From Sextonia rubra (taxonomy: Eukaryota > Streptophyta > Magnoliopsida > Laurales > Lauraceae), in the NCBI GenBank assembly GCA_037013555.1, contig JASUAD010000006.1, positions 19,247,001 through 19,311,000 on the forward strand: a DNA stretch of 64,000 nt, read 5' to 3'. Shown here one piece after another: positions 47,901 through 58,800 of the stretch (the first letter of the stretch is position 1; each line of letters starts with the position of its first letter). The position numbers were made by a program, and so were the translations under genes. Under the pieces are notes generated by a model. That model ran no database searches, was not told the origin of the DNA, and was given only the letters and a program-made list of their open reading frames with translations.

Positions 47901-50900
47901 TATGTTGCCTAGTTACAGGATGGATATGGTAGGAATATGCCAATGATACTGCAGGGAATGCATTTTACACTAAAAAAATGATTAGAGACAATACAACACG
48001 GTACGTTGACTATTTTGGATTACTTGGGTATGATAACAGGTATTTTATTTCCACAAAAGCCGAAAAACATGAACTAAAAATTAAGGGTACAACTTAGGCT
48101 GTCTGGGCCAGGTATGGACCAAGCCTAACCCAACACAAATTGCATGTGGGTAAGCCTGACTCCTAATGAAACTCGAATTGCCAAGCCCAAGATTGAGCCA
48201 GAGCCTGAGACGTTTAAAACAATAGAGCACTAACAAACAAGCACACTTATTTTTATTTGGACTACTGAGGGTTTTGGCCCCCAAACCCTAGAAATCCCTT
48301 GTTTAGATACATCCCTTTTTGTTTTGGGCAATTATCCCCTTATTTTCAATGCAACATTTACACTCTCAGCAGAAGATCAGCGCTAACCGAGCTAAATGGA
48401 GTGCATATATATAAGAATTCAAATTTAGCATTCGTCATAAAGCTGGAAAGGATAACCTGATTGCGGAGAAAGCATCTTTTGACTGCTATGTCTATTAATG
48501 TGCCTGGTTTTGAGCAAATCAAACAAGATTATGCAGCCGACAAAGATTTTGGTTCTATTTATGCGGATCTCCGTAATGGCAGTCATATTCAACATCCTCA
48601 TTATAGTCTTCATGATGGTTTTCTATTCAAAGGTACGCAACTCTGTCTTCCAGCCACTTCTATTCGTGAATATGTTGTGCGAGAGTTGCATGCAGGTGGA
48701 TGTAGTAGACATTTGGGTCGCGACAAAACACTTGCTCTTGTCAGTGACAGATATTATTGGCCTCGTATGAAGACCAATGTGATTCATATTTGTGAAAGAT
48801 GCCGAACGTGTCAGATTGCAAAAGGAAACAAGAAGAATACTGGGTTATATCAGCCTTCGCCTGTTCCACATACTCCTTGGGAAGACATCAGCATGGATTT
48901 TGTGCTCGGTTTACCTACGACTGCTAGAAAGGTTGATTCCATCTTCGTTGTTGTTGATCGCTTTTCAAAGATGGCACACTTCATTCCTTGCACTGCGACT
49001 GCTGATGCTTACAAGGTGGCCAAATTATTCTTCAAGGAAGTTGTTCGACTCCATGGGCTTTCCAAAACTATTGTTTCTGACCGCGATACGAAGTTTATGA
49101 GTTACTTCTGGAAGACATTATGGATGCTGTCCAACACCAAACTTAATTTCTCTACTGCTTATCACCCTCAAACTGATGGGCAAACAGAGGTGGTAAACAG
49201 AAGTCTTGGCCAATTGTTACGTTGTCTTGTACGTGACCGAATTACAAATTGGGATCAAGTGCTCCCTATGGCAGAATTTGCTTACAATAATTCTGTCAAC
49301 CGATCAACTGGACTTTCTCCATTTGAAGCTGTTACAGGAGTTCGTCCTCGACTCCCTGTTGATCTTATTCCGTTACCAGTTGATGTCAGAGTGAGTGCAG
49401 ATGCTGAAACTTTCTTCCAACACATGCAGCATGTCCATAATGAAGTACGTCGCCATATATCTGCCAGCAATGATGTTTATAAGCAGCAAGTTGATAAACA
49501 TCGTCGGTTTGTTGAATTTAAAGAAGGCGATATGGTTATGCTCCGTATTCGACCTGAGCGATTGCCACCTGGAGCTAACAAGAAATTACACCCTCGCAGT
49601 TCAGGTCCTTTCAAGATTCTCCAGAAGATTAATTCCAACGCCTATATTCTTGATATCCCTACTGATTCAGGCGTCAGTTCTTCATTCAATGTCGCGGATC
49701 TTACTCTCTATCGTGGCCATGATACTGAAGGAGAAAATGAAGAGCAGCTTATTTCTTTACCAGTTAATTCTCCACCTCCTGATGAAATTATTGATGTCCT
49801 TGATGATCAAATTATTTCTACACGTCAAGGAGGTTATCAGAAGTTTTATGTACGCTGGCGGAATCGTCCTATCTCTGATGCTACATGGATTACCGCTACT
49901 GACTTCCAGCGCATCAATCCTGATCTTTATGAGAGATATCAAGCGCTCAACTCGTCGGAGTCGAGTTTTTCCAAGCCGGGGAGAGCTGATGCAGGCCGAA
50001 CCCAAGTCCAGCCCAGATCATATAATCGGAAGACATCCGATTGATACACTTTCTATTTTCTTATTTCCTATTTACACTTTCTATTTTTTGTTATTTCCTA
50101 TTTAGTAGGACATCCGATTGATACACTTTCTATTTAGTAGGTCTTGTTTGCTTAGAATTAGTCCTTCTCTGTTTAGACACGATCAATCCTATATAAGGAG
50201 GCATTCTCACTGTATTAAACACGTTTTTATCAATAAAATTTCATAGTGGCAGAGTTTTTTTTTTGTTCTATATTGTGATCGTGACTGCCATTGAATCTTT
50301 GGATTCGAACAATCCCTCGGGAGATTGTTCTACTACCCATCCAAGATCTAGGGCTGCGCCAGATACCGTGGGACAAAAAAAAAGGACTCGTGAATATGCT
50401 AATGAGATTGGGGGCCTACATCTTTCTGCTTATAGTTTACAAGATTTCAAGGCTGTAACTAGAAGTTAGTGGAAGGAGCATGTAGCGGAAGGTTGGGCTG
50501 GTTTTTGGCTTGCTGAAAAGCTGAAGAAATTAAGATTAAAAATCAAAGAATGCGCTGCCCAAAATTATTGACAAGTTGAAGACGGAAATCCAGTTTTTGG
50601 ATAATAATAAGGAAGAGGCAGGCCAGATTGTGCCGGAGGAAAGGGATAAAAGGAAGAGTTTGTGTGAACACTAGTTGGAAAGTTGAAAATTAAATGACTG
50701 AGTGTTCTGAAAACTAAGTTGTTAAAAGAGGGTGATGGGAGCGCTCACTTCTTTCGCCTTGTAGCTCTGGAAAGACAATTCTCCCTTGAAATCTTGATCA
50801 ATGGGAGATTAGAGGAATACAGAATATCAGTTAGTGTCAATTTCTACAAGGTGTTTGATAATTGGAAGGACATGATCAATTTGAATGTATACAATGTAGA

Positions 50901-52348
50901 ATTTGCCAAGATTGGGGAAGAGCAAGTTTATTGGCTATAGTGAAGCTCTTTTTCTTTTTTCTTTTTTTTTTCTTTTTTTTTTTTGAGCTTTGAAAAAGGA
51001 TATGACAGCCTCATTTATTTATTTATTTATTTGCTGCAAGGGTGCTCGATTGCACGCACTCACACACATGCACCCATATTCCTAATGATTGGAGCTACAT
51101 CTGGGACAATGTAAGTGACAATCGTTTAATTTTGGAGTGATATGCATGGTTTAAAAGTATGTCGATATGAACCTAGAAAGCTGGCGGTTTGGTTACCTAT
51201 ATAAAAGAGGTTCTATATTATGAACTATTACAATCGTGAACATCCTTTATGTCTATCTGACTTTGAAAGTGATCACATGAATTTTCAAAATTTGGCTGCT
51301 CGTGCTCATGATATTGCTTAGAAACCTCAAATTGCTTATTATCATTTGGGCTTTGATAACTAAAGAATTTGTAGGGGTTTTCTTTTCTAATGTTTGGCGT
51401 GGTGTCTGGCATGGCGATATTAAACTGTTGTTGTTGCTGTTAATTTCTCTTCTTGGCATTTGGAGGTTTGTAAATTGTCTTGTTCTTAATATAAGGTCAG
51501 TTACATGAAAAATAAAAATCTAAAGATTTTGTCAATATTCATTTGGGATTCAAGGTAATTTGACTATTTGAGTATACCTTTTCTTTAATCTCTGTGACAT
51601 AAACAGTTCAATTTCTAGGAGGTTTGTAAATTGTCTTGTTTTCTTAATATAAGGTCAGCTACTAGAAAAAATAAGAATCTAAAGATATTCAGTATCCATC
51701 TGGGATTCAAGATAATTTGAATACTTCTTTTCTTTGATCTCTGTGACATTGTTCAGTAACAGCCCAATCTCTGGGATGGTTTCTTGAAAGGTGAGATGGA
51801 TAAAATAATAAGAGAGTCTTAAATGAAACTCTAGACACTTATAGCGGGTCAAATTTTCAAGTTGTCAAATTTCCAATTTCCAAGTACTCTTCGTTAGTTT
51901 CATTTTTTTTTGTTAGTTCCAGTTACTCCAAGGTTTTATCATATTTCTTGCACTGTATTTTCAGTACTGTGTATGGGACCACTTCAAAGAACTAGAAACG
52001 ATGGAATTGAGCAGGTCGATGAATCTCGCAAGATTTGTGGCAGAGATGCTCTCCTCCTTCTCCCTCTCTCTTGCCGTTCTGATCTCGGTTGATCTTAGCG
52101 ATCCCAAGCAGCTGACACCAAAGCGAGTTATGCACTTCCGGATGCTCTTCGAATTCATTTTCGAGAAGCCTGATGCACTCGTATGGAACATTTTCACGCG
52201 TGTAGCTGCCGTTCCTGAGTTTGAAACACTTCGAAACAACCTTGGGTTCTTCATAAAACAGTATGTTGCAAGTACCTCCAAATCTGCCGCAGGGAAATTT
52301 AAGATTGCAAAGAAGGCCCTAAATAATGTGTCTGGGGTCCTCATGTAA
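32335..52348 (+). CDS. NOM1/SGD1-like nucleolar MIF4G-MA3 domain protein, 12 exons
   Basis: Homologues are nucleolar proteins of small-subunit ribosome biogenesis. Exons: 32335-32430, 32518-33295, 33396-33463, 33788-33870, 35052-35151, 35394-35479, 38970-39052, 39558-39694, 39847-39948, 45268-45561, 46445-46567, 51965-52348. All junctions are GT-AG, phases agree throughout, and the sum is 2,334 nt (777 residues, then TAA). The ATG at 32,335 is the first in frame; the codon four residues upstream is TTG. Residues 1 to about 280 are Lys/Ser/Glu-rich, with a nine-Lys run at 205-213 (nuclear/nucleolar signal-like). The MIF4G region runs from about 290 (GLLNRLSETNVESITGEIH) through FIAGMGCLVGIDFSAKL and CCGMKLRGDDPTAMKDF. 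The MA3 domain starts near 580 (KAIFCIIMSGEDYIDAFERI) and ends before FKIAKKALNNV. Introns 6, 9 and 11 (3.5, 5.3 and 5.4 kb) are swollen by transposons. No disabling change is visible in the coding exons. Confidence 0.93.
33876..33927 (+). repeat. (CT)n microsatellite at the intron 4 donor
   Basis: An uninterrupted TC/CT run begins five bases after exon 4 ends (donor GTTAAT at 33,871). A (CA)n tract with an A/G-rich tail follows at 34,044-34,099 in the same intron. Confidence 0.9.
33928..35051 (+). other. Remainder of NOM1-like intron 4
   Basis: AT-rich intronic sequence with a (CA)n tract and a T-run (about 34,848-34,863). No nested gene was recognised. Confidence 0.5.
35480..38969 (+). other. 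NOM1-like intron 6 (3.5 kb), transposon-bearing
   Basis: It contains an 86-bp RTE LINE insertion (37,661-37,746). Near 37,498-37,590 are palindrome-rich words (GGAACCGGTTCC, GGTTCCGGAACC). A CCTAATCCTAATCCTA run lies near 37,946. The open frame at about 37,729-38,115 begins inside the RTE tail and looks incidental. No host exon is expected here, because flanking exons 6 and 7 join in phase. Confidence 0.6.
37661..37746 (+). mobile_element. Short RTE LINE insertion with 18-bp target duplication
   Basis: 86 bp encoding the RTE C-terminal tail (NRTEWRNIIHVADRNMVRIR, stop) plus a (GAT)n tail. It is flanked by AGCCGTGAAATCGTTGGA (37,643-37,660) and AGCCATGAAATCGTTGGA (37,747-37,764), a target duplication with one mismatch. 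Same strand as the host gene. Confidence 0.9.
40729..43891 (+). mobile_element. L1-type LINE, 5'-truncated, with RNase H domain
   Basis: Plus-strand frames show the end of the reverse transcriptase (YHEFLSGLKINYGKCELIGV, SKYLGMPLCLGLPKKSLWDL), then RRNFLWND-like text as VQRNFLWND and KYDLVRWEIVCQPIGKGGLG. Next is a zinc-binding RT-associated region (EGWFSVKSF, PPRVLIFCWITRLHKILTID). After an interruption comes an RNase H domain at 43,401-43,802 (LKLNFDDSF, NETELFSSLIGCQ, FKGDSFLVIQW, HILREANTVV). A poly(A) run at 43,881-43,891 ends the element. Stops and frameshifts (for example near 41,008, 41,254 and 41,694) make it inactive. The endonuclease half is missing. It lies in the same sense as the NOM1-like gene. 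Confidence 0.88.
41896..43025. mobile_element. ~1.1-kb insertion inside the L1
   Basis: The L1 reading breaks after CATAGTGTGGTCTGC (about 41,868-41,882) and resumes at CTATGTGGTCTGC (about 43,028-43,040). The shared TGTGGTCTGC looks like a target duplication. The inserted DNA begins TTACCTAGTTTGC and, read from its right end, TTACCTGATTCGC, suggesting short inverted tips. It contains no recognisable protein. Its exact borders are uncertain by a few bases and the superfamily is unknown. Confidence 0.5.
43925..44970 (+). repeat. Three head-to-tail retroposon-like copies, each ending in a dinucleotide repeat
   Basis: Copy A (43,925-44,326) and copy B (44,327-44,721) both begin TATAGGCT and share GTGAGAACT, GGGACTA-like and ATCAAGTTTG words, CCCATG(T/C)C(T/C)CTAACCCC, a TTGGATTGG/TCGGATTGG segment and GTGAGAACTAGTTCT near the end. 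Copy C (44,722-44,970) is 5'-truncated. Tails are (GT)n at 44,282-44,301, (TA)n at about 44,706-44,722 and (GT)n at 44,927-44,970. The A-to-B spacing is 402 bp. No coding capacity. Confidence 0.75.
45562..46444 (+). other. NOM1-like intron 10 with nested tandem duplications
   Basis: Most of this 883-bp intron is a two-unit duplication (45,688-46,249, listed separately). The rest is a CT/TA-rich start (TCTCTCTCTCC, ATATATATATA) and a T/C-rich run before the acceptor. Confidence 0.7.
45688..46249 (+). repeat. 306-bp tandem duplication containing a perfect 45-bp duplication
   Basis: TAAGATTTGATATGT starts at 45,688 and again at 45,994. The units match at nearly all positions to AAAAGAATAA. Inside the first unit a 45-bp block (GGGCAGCAAGGGTCATCCTA...) occurs twice back to back (45,747-45,791 and 45,792-45,836). 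The second large unit has it once. Confidence 0.9.
46829..47655. mobile_element. Intronic ~0.8-kb foldback (MITE-like) element
   Basis: The left arm (from 46,829; TTACACAGGCTAAAAAAATT ... TGCCGGCAATGAGCTC ... CTCTCCCTCTCC) is inverted relative to the right arm (... GGAGGGAGAG ... GCCGGCAGGAGCTCGTCGCC ... TTGTTTTGGCTGGTGTAAG, ending about 47,655). The inner part is almost purely pyrimidine on the left and purine on the right, and would form a long hairpin. The loop region (47,098-47,225) has repeated CAGCAGGGAGA / TCCCTGCTGCGGGGAGA words. The long open frames here on both strands arise from this low-complexity composition and are not genes. Confidence 0.75.
48365..50380 (+). mobile_element. 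Ty3/gypsy chromovirus 3' half
   Basis: It starts abruptly inside the RNase H domain (KISANRAKWSAYI, an in-frame stop, then EFKFSIRHKAGKDN), has a small frameshift, then a long intact integrase-chromodomain ORF. After the stop at 50,044 comes LTR-like DNA with TATATAAGG (about 50,190) and TCAATAAAATTTC (about 50,230). A 77-bp-spaced repeat of ACATCCGATTGATACACTTT (from 50,031 and 50,108) lies at the ORF/LTR junction. Reverse transcriptase, protease, gag and the 5' LTR are absent. Confidence 0.85.
48461..50044 (+). pseudogene. Gypsy integrase-chromodomain ORF (polyprotein fragment)
   Basis: This 527-codon frame is the C-terminal part of a chromovirus pol polyprotein, which normally inserts element cDNA into chromatin. 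The start shown is only where the frame opens; it begins in the RNase H/integrase linker (LRRKHLLTAMSINV). A His2Cys2 zinc finger is visible (ELHAGGCSRH ... CERCRTCQIA). The catalytic D,D-35-E triad is intact: D146 in SMDFVLGLP, D207 in VSDRDTKF and E243 in QTEVVNRSL. A chromodomain-like segment lies at about 441-500 (KFYVRWRNRPISDATW). With no gag, protease or RT upstream, it is a fragment sitting in an intron in host sense. The openness of 527 codons suggests a fairly recent insertion. Confidence 0.88.
50389..50945 (+). mobile_element. L1-type LINE fragment between endonuclease and RT
   Basis: Broken frames read EKLKKLRLKIKE, then LLKEGDGSAHFFRLVALERQ and LEILINGRLEE. This is the linker of plant L1 polyproteins (usual form: a KEGDSNTKFFH-like motif). 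It directly abuts the gypsy LTR region and runs into T-rich DNA. Stops at about 50,469 and 50,570, with frame changes, show it is dead. Confidence 0.7.
51462..51770 (+). repeat. 156-bp tandem duplication near the intron 11 acceptor
   Basis: GGAGGTTTGTAAATTGTCTT starts at 51,462 and again at 51,618. The units share ATATAAGGTCAG, AATCTAAAGAT and TGGGATTCAAG, and end with GATCTCTGTGACAT-type text. Confidence 0.85.
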
Positions 52349-54380
52349 ATTATGTAATGTATTTTTTTTAATGATCCTACTTCTAAGTTATTTCAAATTG
52401 TTTCCATGCTGCATGCCTTTTTCCTTTGTGTATTTTGGAAATGCAACTTGCAGGTGTAAATGGTGGCTTTTTTATGCAAATTGCAGGTGTAAAGGGCCCG
52501 GCCCTGACCCTTTCAGGTAGGGTAAAGGGCTTAAGTATTGTAGGCCCGTTGATGAATTCGAAGGTTTTGGCTTGACCTAAACCCAGCCCATATATATGAG
52601 GGTCGGGTAAGTGCATACCCCGGCGTGGCCCTTTGACAGCTCTACTTGGGACTGACAATTTTGATTTTCTCCTCTAATTATTCCCATTACAAAGAAGAAA
52701 CAAACCAAATGTGGCAACTACAAGTAGGAATAAAAAGAAATCAACATGAAAAATTAAAGAAAAACGAAAATGGCCAACTTTTTCCTTTGCATGTTATTAT
52801 AGAAATAATTTGAAGGGGCATTCATTTCTTAGTCCTAGGCACAACATAAGGATGGTACTGGAGTTGGGTATAAATGGGGAATTGCCCTGACACCTATTAT
52901 GGCGGGTTTGGTATCGTTTGAGTAGGATTTAAGTCGGCTATGGTTTTTCACACATTAACCCAAGTTGAGTTCGACCAATCTATCTGTTAGTTTATATATT
53001 TCTAAATGCATATCTTTTCCTGTGAGGAGCAAATACTACGAGTGGCAATGGGGATTGCTATTTTTCACGAGCCCATGGGTTCAAATATACTCTAATGCGT
53101 GTACTTTTCATATTTTTCAAAAAAGTTGATAAAGCCATTGATAAACCACAGTTGATGCGCATTTTCATTTTAATTTTAAATCCAATAGATGTTAGAACAA
53201 ACAGATGTCTAAAAGGTCAAATGTTAATCATCAAACATGAATGCATTTCTATATTATAAAAGCAACAGATTTCATATAAATCCATTATTTTTTGTCCTAA
53301 AAAACTAAAGGAATTACAAAGCTTCATAGGGTAAAGCCCCAAAAAACATCTCAAAAGTAGCATTTTAGTAGATAGCTTATAAAACATTTAAAAAAAAATA
53401 GAAGGGTTGGGCCGGCCAGGTTAAAAAAGAAAAAATCTATCCAAGTCCAATTTTATGAAAATACCCTCATTTCCAAGGGATTTTTCCTTTTTTTTTTAAC
53501 CAGGCCCCTCATCTGAGGGCTTGATTGACAGATCGAGCATTAATGCAGCTCTTACTTGCATCTCCCGGGGTCTTCATAAACTCTAATCATTTTTCATTCT
53601 TGTGGGCCCCAAATTTGTAATGAGACCATGATTCTATTTATTGGACTAATAAACCCTAAGATTTTGAAGCTCACTATCTTAAATTTTCATAGATCTATTT
53701 TTCTACTCTTTTATGGGCCTCCCATTCATGATCCAAGGTATTGAACATTCATGTCTTTATTCTTCATCTTTAAGAAATTTGTTAAAACCAACCAAATATA
53801 TCAAAAACCATTTGATGTACTCATTTACTTATGTGAAAATGGTGATTTTGAAAAGTATGGTGATATGTTTTACATGAGTAACATTTGCCGATTGACATTT
53901 ACCTATGAAATATAATGTGTGTAAAAGGCAAACATTTAATAGAACAAGTGAAATAAATCAGAGAACTTCAACTGCTAATGAATTTGTTAGAACCCGTTTT
54001 TATAGTTGTACTTGGCCATTATCAGGTTTTTTTTTCTCTTTTGCCATTATTAGTTATCTTCCAAGATCTTCCCAATTTAAAAAGATGCTTCATGTCTTGC
54101 GAAATTTGAGGCTGGACATTTGAAGATCTTCACTAACCATTCGTACCAATACCTCGATGTATAAGCAGAGGCAGCATAAACTTTTTTTTTCAATAAAGTT
54201 TGTAATCTGTAATCATTCCTTTTTTTTTTTTTTTTGAGTTTGCTCAATTTAGGTAATCATTCCTACCATGCATTGTAGAGGCCCTGTATTTGTCTTTTTC
54301 CCCTCTTCTTCTCCTTTAATCTATAATAGCTTTTTACCGTTTATTCTAATAAATTACTCTATTCATATTTTTTTTAAAAG
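52349..54380. other. 3' flank of the NOM1-like gene and intergenic DNA
   Basis: The first few hundred bases are probably NOM1 3' UTR. A GC-richer patch at 52,490-52,650 (GGGCCCGGCCCTGACCC, GACCTAAACCCAGCCC, CCCTTTGACAGCTCTA) resembles a dispersed plant repeat, with related words near 186-230, 6,913-7,020 and 48,090-48,210. No other gene was recognised. Confidence 0.45.
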
Positions 54381-54399
54381 GAAAGAACTCAGAAAGGCT

Positions 54400-54960
54400 T
54401 TAAGTTTTCACTTATTTTTAAAAAGGACACAAATTTTAAAACTTTTCAAGTTTGTGGTTTTAAATTTTCCAGCAAGTTCTCAATTACAGACAACAGGCAA
54501 AATCACGATTTTCACCAACTGTTGCCCTCATTTTTTAAATACCAAAATTACCTTTTATTGAAATAAAACCCCTAAATTCCCCTTATCCGTTCTTCACCTC
54601 TTCAAAACCCCCTGTCACTTCCTTCGCCTTCTTTCTCATACCATCATCCCCATAGCAATCAGTTGCTACCAAAAAATGGAGGTAAGAAGATTGTCTAGGA
54701 TTGCAGGCTACCTCGACCAATGTGGGGACGTAGGTTGCGTCAACCACAATGGGACATCAGTGAAGGAGAGAGGAGTAGAAGATGGAGAGTAAGTTAGGGT
54801 TTTGGTGAGAAAAGAACAAATGAAAAAATTTAGAGGTTTTATTTCAATAATGGGTAATTTGGGTATTTAGAAAATTAAGGGAAAAACTGGCCGGAAAATC
54901 TCAAATTTCTCCTATTGTCCTCATTGAAAACTCAGTAGAATACTTAAGACACTAACAAGA
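54400..54960. mobile_element. Foldback MITE-like element
   Basis: The left core (54,529-54,580; AAATACCAAAATTACC then ATTGAAATAAAACCCC) is the inverse of the right core (54,826-54,876; GGTTTTATTTCAATAATGGG then TAATTTGGGTATTT). The outer flanks also align loosely (CCAACTGTTGCCC versus CCAGTTTTTCCC). It is non-coding. A loosely similar unit lies at about 61,750-61,950. Confidence 0.55.
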
Positions 54961-55856
54961 AAACTTTTGAAACTAAACTGATTCAGGAATTCACATGACA
55001 GGATTCATGATTTCAGCCCAAAGCCCACACAAATTAAGTTGTATATGGTTTTTCGTCTCATTCTAAAGTATGTAAACCTGCCTATAGGAAAGGATAAAAT
55101 GATTAAGGTGCACAAAACATCCTACAACATTTTATAACCAAAAACTGATGTTTTCAGTTACACTGAATCTGTTACACAATATCACTCACTTTCAGGTACG
55201 CTCGACGCTCATCCTGATTAGCAGAAATGAATCCAAAACGAATACGTGCTTCATTTCCGAAAAGTATGGAAACAGAATGAAGATAAAATTTGCTTTTCCC
55301 TTTCAAAGACAAGCAAATCTAAAATGCATAGCATACTCAAAAAAATTTCGTTCAAAATGAACTGAGGAAACACTTCATGGAATAGGACTGAGTCTGAATG
55401 ATAATGCACTTGCAATTTCACAAACATTTCGTTGTCCATTTCTCAAATGTTTCGTATCTTTCATGGCCATTTTTCAATTCCAGTCCATGGAATCTCTGCT
55501 TTTATGTAGTATAGATATTCTTAGTATACTGCATTCCAATCTCAGTCTCTCACAATAAAATTCGTGTGTGCACATATATTCTTTAGTACATTCCAATCTC
55601 TGTTTCGCACAATATTAAAGAGAGAGAGAGAGAGAGAGAGACCAATTCATATTTCATTGCTCAAAGTAACACAGGTAAAATGGTGAAAGAAAGGCATTTA
55701 GAAGGAAAACTCTTCATCTAAACTGTAGGCACTCATATCATCACACAAACCTGATAGGTTATTCGAGATTTAAAATGAAAAACACAATTTCTTTTTCAAG
55801 TAAAACATGTGGCGGGCACTGTAGAGAGAAATAAATCAAGTGTCAGGGTTGCATCT
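54961..55856. other. METE 3' flank
   Basis: Between the foldback and the METE stop. A (GA)n microsatellite lies at 55,619-55,641. The 55,650-55,856 part is the likely 3' UTR of the minus-strand METE gene. No other gene was seen. Confidence 0.55.
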
Positions 55857-58800
55857 TTACTTGGCGCTGGCAAGCTGGGTGCGTAGGAGCTTGGCAGCGG
55901 CAACCATGTTGGTTAGGGCAGGCTTGACCTCAGCATACTTGCGAGTCTTGAGCCCACAGTCAGGGTTAACCCAGAGGATGTTCGTCTCGAGCACAGCAAG
56001 CATCTTATTGATGCGGTCAGCAATCTCTTCTGTTGATGGAATACGAGGGGAGTGGATGTCATAAACTCCTGGGCCAATGCCAGCACCATACTTGACTCCC
56101 TCACGGAAGACTGAGAGGAGCTTCTCGTCCGAGCGGGAATTCTCAATGGTGATGACATCAGCATCCATGTCAATGATTGAGTGGATGATGTCATTGAAGT
56201 TGGAGTAGCACATGTGGGTGTGGATCTGCACATGAGAAAAAATAGACCAAATCCGCTCTATGAGCTTTCCTTTTAAACATAGATGCCCTCAGGAAGAACT
56301 TATGGAACTAGTCAAAAATCAAAATCAAAAGACTACTTTTCCAGAACAGGAAACTGGCTAGGTCTCATTTTAAGTGAATCCATCACGATGCCATAAAACT
56401 AATGGAGCAGTCTAAGAAAACAGCCCATTTTACAGACTCGACAATATGCTTTTGTTTCCTTTTTGATAAGCATAAGTAAAGATAAGTGTGATGTGGGAGA
56501 AATGGACAAGACCTGTGTAGTGTCTTTGACACCACAGTTAGTGATCCGGAAGGAATGGACAGCCCACTCCAAGTAGAATGCTTGCTCACATTTACGCAAA
56601 GGTAAACCCTCCCTCAGAGCAGCCTCATCGATTTGGATAACCTGCACATAACTCACAAATGTGGAATGTCCTTTCATTAAGAAAAAAACTCAGGCCCTGA
56701 AAGTTAAAACATCATGACAAAATGCACATACATTGATGCCTGCAGATTCAAGATCCTCGACTTCATCCTTAATGGCCAAAGCAATCTGATAGCATGTCTC
56801 AAATCTGGCAGTAGTAAGAAAACATTTGAAACACATTACATGAGAAATCAATTTCAGGATTAAAACAGAAGAGGAACCGTAGTTACTGCGATACTGTACA
56901 AGAAAGCTAACCTGGGTTGATCATTCCTGACAAATGACCAGTTAAGGATGGTGACTGGACCTGTCAGCATCCCCTTCATTGGGCGTGGGGTCATGCTCTG
57001 AGCCATTGATGACCAGAAGACAGTCATGGCCTTGGGACGGCTGACATCACCGTAAATAATGGGTGGCTTGACACAGCGGGAACCATAAGACTGCACCCAA
57101 CCATTGACCGTAAAGGCAAAACCTTGCAACTGCTCCCCAAAGTACTCAACCATGTCATTCCTCTGCACAAAACAAAAAAGAAGTTCTGTCCGGCTCAGTG
57201 CTTTCATACATCCACCTACCAAGCTATATTTTTTCCCATGGAGCTGCATAATAAGCTCACCTCAGGTTCTCCATGAACCAGGACATCAATGTCAAGCTCT
57301 TCTTGCAGTTTGACAACTTTGTTGATTTCCTCTTTGATGGCATTAACATATTCCTCTTCAGAGATCCTGCAGTGGGTTTCGGCAGCAGAAATTTATTGGT
57401 ATGAAAATAGAGGGCATCATGAAGACATTTAAAAAGCATGTTGTTAAAGACCACCCACTTTTTTGCCTTGTATTCACGACGCACTCTCCTGAGATCCATT
57501 GTCTGAGGGAAAGACCCAATGGTGGTGGTTGGGAGAATTGGAAGGTTCAGTTTCTTCTGCTGTGCATCCAGCCTAGCAGTAACGTTGGTAGCTCGGCGGT
57601 GATCAGAGCCCTTCAAAGCAGCAGCCTGAGCATACAATAGCATAATTGTATAGTTAGTTAACATTGACTAATACCCAACTTCCATCAAGCTACATCTATT
57701 AGGGTGCTTACGGCTTTCTGAACGGCCTCATTGTTCACCCTTGGAGAGGATTTCCTGGAAGCCTGAGCAGCAGCATTGGCCGAGAAGAATGCCTGTTGTA
57801 CAACAAAGCGCAGTGAGAAACTGAAAATAACGCAATCAACTTCTCCAGCGTCCTAGGAAAAAGTTTAGTTAGTCTAGATGTAAAATAAAATGAAGCAAAA
57901 ACTAAGATATTCACAGGATCAGAACAGTGGAACTCCAAGATTCGAAGTACAGGTTTTCTGAGTCAAATCAATGAATCTCAATTTATTTGTCTAATATCTC
58001 TAACAGATATGAAGGACTCCAAATGTTTGCCAAAAAAAGAAGGATTGAAGAAGAAGATTCTGAACATGTGAGGATAACAGAAATTTAAACCTCGTCTTTC
58101 TGCCCAACCAATGCCTCTGCCAAGGCATTAACTTCAACCACTTTCTGAGCAGCAAATGCCAACCAAGACTTGATTTCAGCATCAAGCTTGGTCTCATTTA
58201 CCAGATCAACAGCTGTGTGAAGGAGTGAGCAAGAGGTAGACACCACAAGCTTGTCTGTAGAAAATAAAACGAAAAGAACACCATTAATTCACTTGACCGG
58301 TCCCACCACATCAATTGCAATCCACCTGGTGATGCCAGGCCAAATACCTTTCCCAACAATGGCCTCAAGAGTCAGCAGAGTACTGAGAGAAGCAGCCAGA
58401 TCATTAGCCCATATATTCCTTCCATCGACAACCCCAGCAAAAAGGAATTTCTCGGAAGGAAACCCTGCACTTTGAATCAAGTCAAGGGTCTTTATTCCCC
58501 TCACCAGATCAAAACCAAAACCAGTGACACCTTTCAAAGCAGTGATAGTCCTACAGAGAACAAGGCAAACATGTTAATGCATGAGCAATAAAGCAGACAT
58601 ATAGGATAGTTGCACTCTCAAGGCACAGATAGTATATAATTTGCATTGAGGTTTCCTGGAAATGGAGGTTCCAACTTACTTGTATGCTTCAGCAGGAATG
58701 TCGGCAAAGTATGTCTCCATCAGCACGTTCAAACCGGATAAAGATGATTCTAGCTCCGAGTAAGCATGCGTAAATGCTTGCAGTTGGTGAGAATCAAGGT

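Larger units (their letters stand above)
46568..51964 (+). other. NOM1-like intron 11 (5.4 kb), transposon-filled
   Basis: In order: an 0.8-kb foldback (46,829-47,655), AT-rich DNA, a Ty3/gypsy 3' half (48,365-50,380), an L1 fragment (50,389-50,945), T-rich DNA and a 156-bp tandem duplication (51,462-51,770). Exons 11 and 12 join in phase across it. Confidence 0.75.
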
